51,046 bases of DNA from Acidobacteriota bacterium (GTDB taxonomy: Bacteria; Acidobacteriota; Holophagae; Acanthopleuribacterales; Acanthopleuribacteraceae), in NCBI GenBank assembly GCA_030066195.1, contig JASJCB010000079.1:1-51046 (forward strand), written 5' to 3'. Positions 1-7,793 of the stretch are shown here, piece by piece; the first letter of the stretch is position 1; every line of letters starts with the position of its first letter. The notes under the pieces are model-generated. The model was not told the DNA's origin and did not search any database. It saw only the letters and a list, made by a program, of their open reading frames with translations. The translations under genes were made by a program, and so were the position numbers.

Positions 1-81
1 TTCGGACGAGAGGTCATCGCCATGGCTCTAAAGTTCAAGGAAATGGTCGTGATTCCTCAGCTTGCAGCAGGAGGGCAATGA
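1..81 (+). CDS. 3' end of an unidentified gene (partial)
   Basis: The first 81 bases read open in frame 1 and end in TGA at 79-81, giving 26 residues that finish VIPQLAAGGQ. The gene starts outside the window and the fragment is too short for me to recognise a family. A long terminator hairpin 42 bases downstream on the same strand supports a real plus-strand transcript ending here. The identity is unknown. Confidence 0.4.
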   Translation, partial: FGREVIAMALKFKEMVVIPQLAAGGQ

Positions 82-111
82 AGTCTTGCCAAAAATGGCT
101 AAGACTTCATT
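77..111 (+). other. hairpin overlapping the upstream stop codon
   Basis: AATGAAGTCTT at 77-87 is complemented exactly by AAGACTTCATT at 101-111, and a GCC/GGC pair continues the stem after a one-base bulge. It overlaps the TGA of the upstream gene. No T-run follows, so I do not call it the terminator; the stem at 123-160 has that role. Confidence 0.5.
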
Positions 112-122
112 GGTAAGGAACT

Positions 123-160
123 AAATGGGTCTCGCGCGGTCATGGCGCGAGGCCCATTTT
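123..160 (+). terminator. Rho-independent terminator
   Basis: Bases 123-137 pair with 145-159 over 15 positions (one G-U in RNA) around a 7-base loop, and the 3' side ends in TTTT. It most likely ends the transcript of the partial gene at the left edge. It lies before the CoA-binding protein gene, so that gene needs its own promoter. Confidence 0.75.
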
Positions 161-323
161 GACCGGTATGAATGGGTTGGGACTGCCGCTTAAGCAGATG
201 TCCCCACCTCCAAGAGTCTTGGAGAGAAGGGATTCAGAGGGTTCCGCTTTTCCAAAAACCGCCGTTGCCTTCAAGGCATGGCCGTTGATCGGACTACCCG
301 ACAGAATCCAAAAGGAGGCGCAG

Positions 324-800
324 ATGAAACTCGCCGAAGCTGCAGAGGCCTTTCTGGCTTGCAAGAAAATCGCCGTAGCGGGCGTTTCCAGCGAAGACGC
401 AGACCAACCCGCGAACCTGATCTACCGAAAATTACGGGAAACGGATCACCGGGTCTTCGCAACCAACCCCAAGACCGACACCGTAGAAGGAGATCCCTGC
501 TACCCCAACCTGTCGGCCCTACCTGAGAAACCCGAGGCGGTTGTCATCCTCACCCATGCCGATGTAACCCCCAAGGTGGTCGAGGAATGCGTCGCCCTGA
601 ACATTCAGTACGTGTGGATGCACCACGGTATGGGTCCGGGCAGTGTCAACAGCGAGGCCGCGCGGATTTGTCGCGACAAGGGCATCCACGTCATTGCCGG
701 GGCATGCCCCATGATGTTCTGCAAGCCGGTCGACCCCGTCCACCGTTGCTTCCGATGGTTCGGCAAGGTTACCGGCCGGCACAAAAACATCGCCGCTTAG
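324..800 (+). CDS. CoA-binding domain protein (YccU-like)
   Basis: A 158-residue protein with a Rossmann-type N-terminus (IAVAGVSS at about 16-23) of the CoA-binding_2/YccU family. These are small single-domain proteins resembling the CoA-binding part of succinyl-CoA synthetase; their substrates are mostly unknown. The C-terminal stretch with GACPMMFCKPVDPVHRC matches the family's cysteine-rich end. The frame is open further upstream, but ATG 324 follows a strong AAAGGAGG at 311-317, so I choose it. The length matches the family norm of about 140-160 residues. It stands alone between a terminator and a convergent gene. Confidence 0.85.
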   Translation: MKLAEAAEAFLACKKIAVAGVSSEDADQPANLIYRKLRETDHRVFATNPKTDTVEGDPCYPNLSALPEKPEAVVILTHADVTPKVVEECVALNIQYVWMHHGMGPGSVNSEAARICRDKGIHVIAGACPMMFCKPVDPVHRCFRWFGKVTGRHKNIAA

Positions 801-863
801 ATCGGCTTTCACGCTGAGTAACTCGACTTGTTCTCGAATTATATCGATCCTTCCCGCGTCGAC

Positions 864-1427
864 TCACGAGACCTGATAGGCTTCCCCCAACCAAGCGGCC
901 ACCTCGTCGTCCACCTGGTCTGCCGCGGTCAGTTTTACGCGATGGCTGACCATGGCGTTAAAGCTGCCGGATGCTTCCAGGCGTCCCTCGGGTTCCCGGC
1001 CCTTGATATTGATGCCCAGGTCCACCCGGGTTTTGGTGGAGGGCTGGATCAGGGCGAATTGTTTGTTGCGGCGCAGGCTGACATAAGCCTTTTTGGGCGA
1101 GATCTCCACATCATCGCCCAGGGCCTTGACCCGTTCCATGATTGCGTCGTAAATGGGACGCAACGCCGCCTTGGCGCCCGAGTATTGGGCATCGACCGGG
1201 TCCTGGGGACGCTCCACCGACGCACCGGCTTTCAGGGTCTCGTGTGCTGTAAGGTTGGCGAAACCGTGGGTCATGCCGTGCTCGGTCTTGAGCATCTTGA
1301 CGATTTGTCCGTGCTTCGCAAGCCCGGCCGCTTTGGTGATCGCCAACCACTCGTCCAGGGTTTTACCGGTTTTTTCCTTCATATTGGCAATCATGGCCGC
1401 GGCCATTTCCTCGGGTGATTTCGGCAT
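864..1427 (-). CDS. DUF4287/DUF5655 domain protein
   Basis: A 187-residue soluble protein. The first 60 residues (MPKSPEEMAAAM..., then KTGKTLDEW and HGMTHGFANL) look like DUF4287. The second half (YDAIMERVKALGDDVEISPKK, then lysine/arginine-rich strands) looks like DUF5655, a domain seen in proteins of unknown function and near some nucleases. The function is unknown. The start at 1427 is preceded by GGAGGATT at ideal spacing; an upstream in-frame ATG exists but lacks such a site. Convergent with the CoA-binding gene. Confidence 0.8.
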   Translation of the reverse strand: MPKSPEEMAAAMIANMKEKTGKTLDEWLAITKAAGLAKHGQIVKMLKTEHGMTHGFANLTAHETLKAGASVERPQDPVDAQYSGAKAALRPIYDAIMERVKALGDDVEISPKKAYVSLRRNKQFALIQPSTKTRVDLGINIKGREPEGRLEASGSFNAMVSHRVKLTAADQVDDEVAAWLGEAYQVS

Positions 1428-1565
1428 GGAATCCTCCATCTGGGGTGATGTGTGTGTTGCCCGAACATCATAACCCAAAACCTTTGTCCGCCGCGATGAG
1501 GAATTCTTCACCGGGGAACACACATGCGACGATTGCAGAGGCGGCCGGTCCCGGCAGACCGGCGG

Positions 1566-2249
1566 TTACGCGGACCGCTTACGCAAAATCAGGAAATACT
1601 GCTTGGGTAAAAATTTAAGATGCTCGTCCAGCACGAAGCCCTCGTCTTCGAGAAAGCTGATCAGGCTGTTCACGTTCAGGGGCCGCGTGAAGCCGTTCTC
1701 CGGGTCGGTCAGATGCTTGGAATCGATGAGCACCAGACGACTGTCCTCGTGCATGATCTGCTTCAACTGATTCAGAAAATCCCTTCGGTCCTCTACCTCG
1801 CCGAATACCTGGATCACCAAGACCACATCCACGGGGGTGGCGATGCGGGTTTCCCGCGGTGTGCTGAGGATGCATTCCACCCGGCCCACCAGGTGGCGGG
1901 GAATGCGCGAGTTGAGCGTTTCCAGCACTTCGCTCTGGATATCGGTGGCGTAGACCTTGCCCTCGGGACCCACCCGGTCAAGCAGGCGCATGGTGAAATA
2001 ACCTTCGCCGCAACCGATATCGGCAACCTTCAAACCGTCCAGACTGCCCAACTCGTCCAGTACCCGATCCGGTTGCTGCCAGAAATCGCGCAAACCCTGG
2101 TCCAAACCCGCGGCCAACTCAGGGTTGTAGATGCCGCGCGGCGGTTCGCTGGGAAAATCGACCGGCCGACCCGGAGGCCGGCTGAGGATATAAAAACCCG
2201 CGCCGATCCAAATCAGGCAGGTTATGGTTTGCAAGGCAAGCTTTAACAT
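1566..2249 (-). CDS. membrane-anchored class I SAM-dependent methyltransferase
   Basis: A 227-residue protein that begins with a single hydrophobic segment (about 4-22), suggesting a membrane anchor or uncleaved signal. A class I methyltransferase fold follows. Motif I is VADIGCGEGYF at about 75-85, a second acidic residue sits in VYATDIQ (D103), and DVVLVIQVFGEVEDR is in the motif IV region. The late DSKHL and FLPKQYFLIL strands fit the fold. The substrate is unknown. GAGATG lies just before ATG 2249. It is divergent from pyrR, with about 90 bases between them. Confidence 0.8.
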   Translation of the reverse strand: MLKLALQTITCLIWIGAGFYILSRPPGRPVDFPSEPPRGIYNPELAAGLDQGLRDFWQQPDRVLDELGSLDGLKVADIGCGEGYFTMRLLDRVGPEGKVYATDIQSEVLETLNSRIPRHLVGRVECILSTPRETRIATPVDVVLVIQVFGEVEDRRDFLNQLKQIMHEDSRLVLIDSKHLTDPENGFTRPLNVNSLISFLEDEGFVLDEHLKFLPKQYFLILRKRSA

Positions 2250-2339
2250 AACATCTCACTTGAGCCGAGAGGGAGACCGTCGTATGATGACTTTCGCCGA
2301 ACGCGGCCCGTCTGTCATTCATTATAAGCGAGGGAAGTC

Positions 2340-2894
2340 ATGTCCTTGAAGATTAAAGCCCGCCTTTGTGATCGCCTTGCGCTCCGCGCCGTCTTGGACG
2401 AGCTTGCCGGAAACATCGGCGGTCACCACGCGGCCGCCGGACCGGCTCTGGCTTTTGTCGGTATTATCAGCGGCGGTGCGCCCATCGCCGACTACCTGGC
2501 CGACCGCTTTGCCGAGCGCTACGGGTTTCGGCCCCCGGTCGCCTACTTGGATATCACGCTCTACCGCGATGACATGATCACCACGCACGACGAACCCTAC
2601 AGCCGCGTCACCGAAATCCCCTTCGCCATGCGCAACAAGGAGATCGTCCTGATCGACGACGTTTTGTTCACCGGTCGCACCATTCGCGCCTCACTCACCT
2701 CTCTGCTCTCGCGCGGCCGTCCGCGCCTCATTCGCCTGGCCGTAGCCGTGGACCGCGGCGGTCGGGAACTGCCCATTCAGGCCGACTACGTGGGTCGCCG
2801 CATCGAGATCTCCGATCACGAGGGGATTCGCGTTATTGTGGACGGCCCGGAAGAAGAGCGCGGCATCTACATCGTGGAAGAGGCACCGGAGTAG
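2340..2894 (+). CDS. pyrR: PyrR bifunctional pyrimidine operon regulator / uracil phosphoribosyltransferase
   Basis: A 184-residue phosphoribosyltransferase of the PyrR family. The PRPP-binding motif IVLIDDVLFTGRT lies at residues 102-114. The LDITLYRDD segment and the C-terminal VDRGGRELPIQADYVG are characteristic of PyrR and separate it from other small PRTases. PyrR binds UMP/UTP and pyr mRNA leaders in several phyla and has weak UPRTase activity. No pyr genes or leader hairpin are next to it here, so the regulatory role is inferred from family. GAGGGAAG precedes ATG 2340 at good spacing. Confidence 0.92.
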   Translation: MSLKIKARLCDRLALRAVLDELAGNIGGHHAAAGPALAFVGIISGGAPIADYLADRFAERYGFRPPVAYLDITLYRDDMITTHDEPYSRVTEIPFAMRNKEIVLIDDVLFTGRTIRASLTSLLSRGRPRLIRLAVAVDRGGRELPIQADYVGRRIEISDHEGIRVIVDGPEEERGIYIVEEAPE

Positions 2895-2936
2895 TCTCCT
2901 TTGTACGGAAAGGCCGGCAACCGCTCCGCGACTTGG

Positions 2937-2942
2937 TATAAT
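2937..2942 (+). promoter_or_regulatory. candidate -10 box for trkA-trkH
   Basis: A perfect TATAAT lies about 55 bases before the trkA start. I see no good -35 hexamer at 16-18 bases upstream (the position holds CCGGCA), so this is only half of a sigma-70 promoter. Confidence 0.35.
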
Positions 2943-2997
2943 AGGTTTCCGCTCCCCGCGTGCTGCATCCATAGATTGCTACCGTGAAGAGGTGACC

Positions 2998-4341
2998 TTG
3001 AAGATTGTGATCGTTGGAGCCGGTGCTGTGGGCACCCATCTTGCCGACCGCCTTTCCCAGGAGAACCATGACGTTATCGTCATCGAAAAGAACAAGGAAC
3101 GCTTGCGTCACATCCAGGACGGTATGGACATTCTGACCGTCGAGGGCAACGGTGCCTCTCCCAAGAACCTGAACCTTGCGGGTGTGGACAATTGCGACCT
3201 GATGATGGCGCTGACCAACTCGGATGAAACCAATATCGTGGCCTGCCTCAGCGCCGCCCGTTACCAGGTCCCCTTTCGCATCGCCCGCGTCAGTAATATG
3301 GACTACTACCTGTTGGATAACTGGTTATCGGAAAACAGCCTGGGCGTGGACCTGCTGGTCAACCCCGAATTCGAGTGCGCCTTGCAAATCAGCAACCTGC
3401 TCACCGTGCCCGGCGCTTCAGACGTGGCCGAATTCGCCGGCGGACGCGCCTTGATGGTAGGCCTTCAGGTGCAACCCGACGCGCCTTGCCTCAACGAATC
3501 GCTGGAAGAATTGAACCGCAAGCGCGACCGCATGGATTTCCTGGTGGGCTCCATCTCGCGCGGCAACCGCACCATCATCCCCTCGGGACAAACCCGTTTG
3601 GAGCCCGGCGACCTCATCTTCAGCATTGCCTTGCGCAGCGCCCTGGACGAGGTCTACGCTTTCTGCGGCCTCAAGCGAGAACCGGTCCGTCGCGTCATGA
3701 TCCTGGGCGGCTCCAAGGTAGCCGTGTACCTGTGTAACATGCTGGAGCGCAAGAAATTGACCGCCACCCTGATTGAAAACGACGAGGACCGCGCCGAACA
3801 ACTGGCCGAGGAATTGGACAATACCCTGGTTATTCAAGGGGAGTCCACCAACGTAGAACTTTGGGAACAGGAAGGCCTGGACGAGACCGGCGCCTTCCTG
3901 GCTTTGACCACCGATGATGAGGAGAACCTGCTCTCGGGTCTCATCGCCCGCAATCATCGGGTGCCCGTGGTCATCGCCCTGTTGGAGAAATTAAGTTACG
4001 TTCCGCTGGTCAACAAGGTCGGCGTGAACACCGCTGTTTCCTCACGCCTGGCCATCGTGGACACCATCCTCAAATACGTCCGCCGAGGCAATATCCTCTC
4101 CCTGGCCACGCTTAAAAACAACGAGGCCGAGGTCATCGAGTTCATGGCCACGGAACACTGCAAGCTGCTCCACACGCCCATCAAGGACCTGAAGGTGCCC
4201 CCGGAAATCCTCTTCGGCATGGTCAGCCGCGACAAAGATATCTTTATTCCCACCGGCTACACCCAGTTTCAGGAAAACGACAAGGTGGTGTGCATCGCCG
4301 GGCCCACCAGCCGAAAATACTTGGAAAAAGTGTTCGCATGA
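2998..4341 (+). CDS. trkA: Trk system potassium uptake protein TrkA
   Basis: The cytoplasmic NAD-binding regulatory subunit of the Trk K+ channel complex, 447 residues, close to the family's usual 450-460. It shows the duplicated RCK architecture. The first Rossmann motif GAGAVGTHLADRL begins at about residue 7, followed by VIEKNKERL and VEGNG. A second nucleotide fold starts near residue 237 (MILGGSKVAVYL). The frame is open far upstream, but the protein clearly begins MKIVIVGAG. The codon there is TTG at 2998, preceded by GAAGAGG five bases upstream, so a TTG start is chosen. It overlaps trkH by ATGA, implying translational coupling. Confidence 0.95.
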   Translation: MKIVIVGAGAVGTHLADRLSQENHDVIVIEKNKERLRHIQDGMDILTVEGNGASPKNLNLAGVDNCDLMMALTNSDETNIVACLSAARYQVPFRIARVSNMDYYLLDNWLSENSLGVDLLVNPEFECALQISNLLTVPGASDVAEFAGGRALMVGLQVQPDAPCLNESLEELNRKRDRMDFLVGSISRGNRTIIPSGQTRLEPGDLIFSIALRSALDEVYAFCGLKREPVRRVMILGGSKVAVYLCNMLERKKLTATLIENDEDRAEQLAEELDNTLVIQGESTNVELWEQEGLDETGAFLALTTDDEENLLSGLIARNHRVPVVIALLEKLSYVPLVNKVGVNTAVSSRLAIVDTILKYVRRGNILSLATLKNNEAEVIEFMATEHCKLLHTPIKDLKVPPEILFGMVSRDKDIFIPTGYTQFQENDKVVCIAGPTSRKYLEKVFA

Positions 4342-5783
4342 GAATTCGCAGGGTACTCAGCATTGTCGGCATGGCCGTTTTCTTTTTGGGCATCTCCATG
4401 GTACTGAGCATGTTGGTGGCGCTTGCCTATCGCGACGGCAGCGCCAAGGCCATCGGCGTCAGCGCCTTGATTACCTCCGCCCTGGGCCTCTCCCTGTTCC
4501 GCCAATACAAGCACAAGGACGAATCGGATCTCAGCTTGAAGGACGGGTTCGGCATCGTGGGTTTCACCTGGATCGGCGCGTCCCTGTTCGGCGCCCTGCC
4601 GTTTGTGCTCTCCGGGGCCATTCCCGACTTTTCCCTGGCTTTCTTCGAATCCGCCTCGGGTCTCACCACCACCGGTTCCACCATCCTCCGCGATATCGAG
4701 GCCCTGCCGGAGGGCATTCTCTTCTGGCGCAGCTTCCTGCACTGGGTGGGCGGCATGGGCATCATCGTTTTATCGGTAGCCATTCTGCCCTACCTGGGAT
4801 TGGGAGGTATGCAGCTGTTCAAGGCCGAGTCACCGGGGCCCACCAAGGACAAGTTGAAACCCCGCATCCAACAAACCGCCACCCTGTTGTGGGGCGTCTA
4901 CATCTTGATTTCAGTGCTGTGTCTGGCTTCGCTACGCCTGGCCGGCATGGACTGGCTGGAGGCGTCGACTCATACCTTCGGCACCGTGGCTACCGCCGGA
5001 TTCTCTATTTACAACGAATCGATAGGGCATTTCCGCAATCCGCTTTACGAATACATCATCATCTTCTTCATGGCCATTTGCGGCATGAGCTTCGCCATTC
5101 ACTACCGGGCGCTCAGCGGTCAGGTCACGGCCTACTTTCGCAGCGCGGAACTGCGCTTTTATATCACCATTATCCTAGGCGCTACCTTCATCATCTATTT
5201 CTCGCGCCTGGGCGAGCGCCTGCCCATGGAGCAATCCTTCCGCGAGAGCCTGTTCCAGGTGGTTTCCATCGTGACCACCACGGGTTACGGCACCTCCGAT
5301 TTCGAATTATGGCAGCCTGTGGCGCAAGTCGTCATCCTGGCTTTAATGGTGGTGGGCGGTTGCGCGGGCAGCACCGGCGGCGGCTTCAAGGTGGTGCGCA
5401 TTCTGCTGCTGGGCAAGTATCTGAAGATCTCGCTCAATCAACAGTTGCATCCCTCCGGCGTCTTCGTCATCAAGTTGGACGGTAAACGGGTCAAGCGCGA
5501 GGTGGTCCAGAACATCCTGGGCTTCTGCATGGTGTGCATGTTCGTGATCGTTGTCGCCACCTTCCTGTTGGCCCTGAACGGGGTGGATGTGCTGACCTCG
5601 TTTACCGCGGCCCTGTCCTGTCTGTGCAATATCGGTCCCGGCCTGGGCGATGTCGGCCCCACCGAAAACTTCGCGAGCATCCCCACCCCCGGCATTTGGG
5701 TGCTCAGCCTATGTATGATCATGGGCCGACTGGAAGTATTCAGCCTGCTTCTACTCTTCCTGCCGCAAACCTGGAAACGTTGA
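4338..5783 (+). CDS. trkH: Trk system potassium uptake protein TrkH
   Basis: The membrane pore subunit of the Trk potassium uptake system, 481 residues (family about 483). It contains many hydrophobic segments and the four pore-loop signatures: SGLTTTGST, TVATAGFS, TTTGYGTSDF and NIGPGLGDVG. The glycine in each is the K+ filter position. The start ATG 4338 overlaps the trkA stop (ATGA). The larger open frame upstream overlaps trkA and has no better ribosome site. It forms an operon with trkA, which gates it in response to NAD(H)/ATP in known systems. No clear terminator is seen after it. Confidence 0.95.
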   Translation: MRIRRVLSIVGMAVFFLGISMVLSMLVALAYRDGSAKAIGVSALITSALGLSLFRQYKHKDESDLSLKDGFGIVGFTWIGASLFGALPFVLSGAIPDFSLAFFESASGLTTTGSTILRDIEALPEGILFWRSFLHWVGGMGIIVLSVAILPYLGLGGMQLFKAESPGPTKDKLKPRIQQTATLLWGVYILISVLCLASLRLAGMDWLEASTHTFGTVATAGFSIYNESIGHFRNPLYEYIIIFFMAICGMSFAIHYRALSGQVTAYFRSAELRFYITIILGATFIIYFSRLGERLPMEQSFRESLFQVVSIVTTTGYGTSDFELWQPVAQVVILALMVVGGCAGSTGGGFKVVRILLLGKYLKISLNQQLHPSGVFVIKLDGKRVKREVVQNILGFCMVCMFVIVVATFLLALNGVDVLTSFTAALSCLCNIGPGLGDVGPTENFASIPTPGIWVLSLCMIMGRLEVFSLLLLFLPQTWKR

Positions 5784-6018
5784 AGAAAGCGGGTAGTGTG
5801 GGGGATAAAACCTGTGCTTAATCCGGGATGGCGAACGAGCCCGAGGTTTGCCAACCTATCGTACTGAGCCGCGACAAAAAAGATACAATGGCCAACGATA
5901 AAAACATTCACAGGTCTCCAGAGAACTGAATTGCCTGATATATAAGAGCTTGAGGCTGTTTGTGCATGGTTTCGAGTCAACAAAAAGGAAAGAAAAATAA
6001 ATTTGATGAGCCATTTGG
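5784..6018. other. intergenic, start of AT-rich island
   Basis: No convincing gene is visible. Base composition turns noticeably A/T-rich from about 5,870 onward compared with trkH, and it stays so until about 9,900. No terminator was recognised for trkH. Confidence 0.4.
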
Positions 6019-6047
6019 TTGACTTTTCCCGCATGTATGGGTATACT
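6019..6047 (+). promoter_or_regulatory. sigma-70 promoter
   Basis: TTGACT at 6019-6024 and TATACT at 6042-6047 are separated by exactly 17 bases, a near-consensus housekeeping promoter. Transcription would start near 6054 and run through the small ORFs at 6099-6520 into the frameshifted gene at 6521. Confidence 0.7.
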
Positions 6048-6098
6048 GGCAAGAGTATTTCTGTTGATTACCCCCAAACAATTCCCCAGGAGTCAATC

Positions 6099-6278
6099 GT
6101 GAATGATAAGAGTCAAGACTTGATAAGTCAAGTGGCTTGGTGCATTGGAAGCGCGACTGCCGGGAATTTCGTGAATCGATGGGGTGGACTCAGCCTGCTG
6201 CGAAGTGGCAACTCGCATGGCTTGCTATACCGGGTGTGTATTTTTTACGGAGGAAAATCATGTCATTCATACCTGTGA
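6099..6278 (+). CDS. possible small ORF in the island leader
   Basis: GTG 6099 follows CCAGGAG at good spacing and opens 59 codons, ending at 6278 inside the next ORF in another frame. The protein (with QVAWCIGSATAGNFVNRW) resembles nothing I know. It could be a leader peptide coupled to the ORF at 6260, a gene remnant, or chance. The good ribosome site and the promoter 50 bases upstream are the only support. Confidence 0.28.
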   Translation: MNDKSQDLISQVAWCIGSATAGNFVNRWGGLSLLRSGNSHGLLYRVCIFYGGKSCHSYL

Positions 6279-6520
6279 GCCGCTATCTGGTTCTCACTAC
6301 CCTGTTTTCATTTTGTATGCTGCTGTCCTCAAGCGATGAGGGTCAATCTGCCGCGGCGTTTCAGCAAGCGGATCAAGCGGGACTCATCGACACCAGGTTC
6401 AATGGTGAGGATCCACCCAGTGATGATTGGAGCAAAAATGGGGCGGATGATTGCCTCGGCACCAGCTTCGGTTGTAGCATGCAAATGTCTTTTAGGTTTA
6501 TTGATGGGGATGGTGATTAA
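6260..6520 (+). CDS. small secreted hypothetical protein
   Basis: An 86-residue protein with a hydrophobic N-terminal signal-like segment (YLVLTTLFSFCMLLSSS). A polar tail follows with two cysteines (CLGTSFGC) and an acidic end (FIDGDGD). ACGGAGG precedes ATG 6260 at good spacing. Its stop TAA directly abuts the ATG at 6521, so the two are probably co-translated. No family recognised. The signal segment suggests export; function unknown. Confidence 0.5.
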   Translation: MSFIPVSRYLVLTTLFSFCMLLSSSDEGQSAAAFQQADQAGLIDTRFNGEDPPSDDWSKNGADDCLGTSFGCSMQMSFRFIDGDGD

Positions 6521-7072
6521 ATGATTAATACTCTACTCGCTTTTTTTGCATTTCAAACCCCGGTCGTTTCACTTCCTGTCTTCCCTCCCCAAGAAGGGTC
6601 TCTATTAACCGACAAGTTTACCGCGGAATATTTCGTTCCACTTAATGATGGCAGCTTTTTATATAAGGGCCCGAAAAGTATCTATAAGATACCCTATGAC
6701 GGCCGGAACGCCATGCATTTAGTCAATGTTAAGACGGCTATATTAGAGAAAAAAGATATAGAAAAATCACCTGAAAAGATTCAAGACATAAATATCGCGA
6801 GTATTGCCGATGCGGGCAACTATATTTTTGTGCATGCGCAGATCAAACACAAATCCGGCGCTTATTCACAATCGTTTCTTTTCACCTTCGAGGGAAAACT
6901 GCATAGCTTATTGGTATACCCGAAGCCTGGTGAGCGTCGTAATGACAGCGTCCGTATTTCTCAGTTAACCAATGTTGACGGGAGGCTGTTCCTTAACCGG
7001 TATAAAAAAGGGGTTACCAAAGGTCGATTCAATATGCTGGAGGAAATTGAATGGCGCCCGCTAAGGAGATAA
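6521..7072 (+). pseudogene. N-terminal half of a frameshifted secreted protein
   Basis: A 183-codon frame starting with a short signal-like segment (MINTLLAFFAFQ) and continuing with beta-rich sequence (FVPLNDGSFLYKGP, KIPYDGRNAMHLV). This style resembles beta-propeller exoproteins such as the one at 18661-19680, but I cannot name the fold. It ends WRPLRR-stop at 7072. The next frame, read from 7065 (GDNVTWASIGEPFDLL), continues the same protein without a gap in sense. One missing base near 7063-7068 would join both parts into a protein of about 404 residues. It is either a mutation, a sequencing error or, less likely, programmed shifting. Confidence 0.6.
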
Positions 7073-7736
7073 CGTAACATGGGCCTCCATAGGTGAGCCC
7101 TTTGACTTGTTAGAACGCCACGAATCCGATACCGATCGTTTTCATCGAAGGTTCATCGGTGTAACTAACGGTCACATATATGTGGCCAAGGAGTTGGGTC
7201 CCTCATTAAATGCCTATCACCAGGGTAGCTTTTTTCGGAACAAAAGCCTAAGCGCGCCGAGCTTCCAATTGCAGTACTGGAAAGATCTTTCCAGCAGCGA
7301 AGAAACCTACTGGGAAAATGTCGATAAAAAGTTGGGAAAGAAAGCCTCCTTGGCTGTTCAAAAACCGCATAAAGCCTGGTACTCCTCCTTCAGTAAGGTA
7401 ACTTCCTTAGCACCGTTTGGTTTCGACAGCCTGCTGCTTACTTATGAATCGCCTAATCCATCGTATTATACCCATGCGAAAAAAGGCGTGCCGACTCAGG
7501 CAAATGAGGCATTTACGCTATATTTGCAAAAGTTGATTGTTGAAGATAACGAGCCGTCTCGGAAAGGGCGCCCCATTGCAGTCCCTAACGGGTATATGCT
7601 TGGGATCGACGCGGATGTGGCTTATGTCTTTGTACCCTTGAGGGAGGACGAGAATTCCAAAAACGCCACGATCGATGAGCCTACCTGGGTTCTCGGCGAG
7701 ATTAAATCCTATTACCTCTGGAATTACTTCAACTGA
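7065..7736 (+). pseudogene. C-terminal half of the same frameshifted protein
   Basis: This frame has a stop at 7062-7064 and no plausible start of its own: a TTG at 7107 has no ribosome site. It continues the chain begun at 6521, from GDNVTWASIGEPFDLLERH to a C-terminus IKSYYLWNYFN. Segments such as GVTNGHIYVAKELGPSLNAY and VPNGYMLGIDADVAYVFVPL have the alternating beta-strand pattern of a propeller-like protein. Reading through both frames gives one coherent protein, so I treat the two halves as one broken gene. Confidence 0.6.
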
Positions 7737-7793
7737 AAATGGTTTGAAAGCAAATCTTTTTATTCTTCGATTCATTGATCTCTTGAGGAAAAT

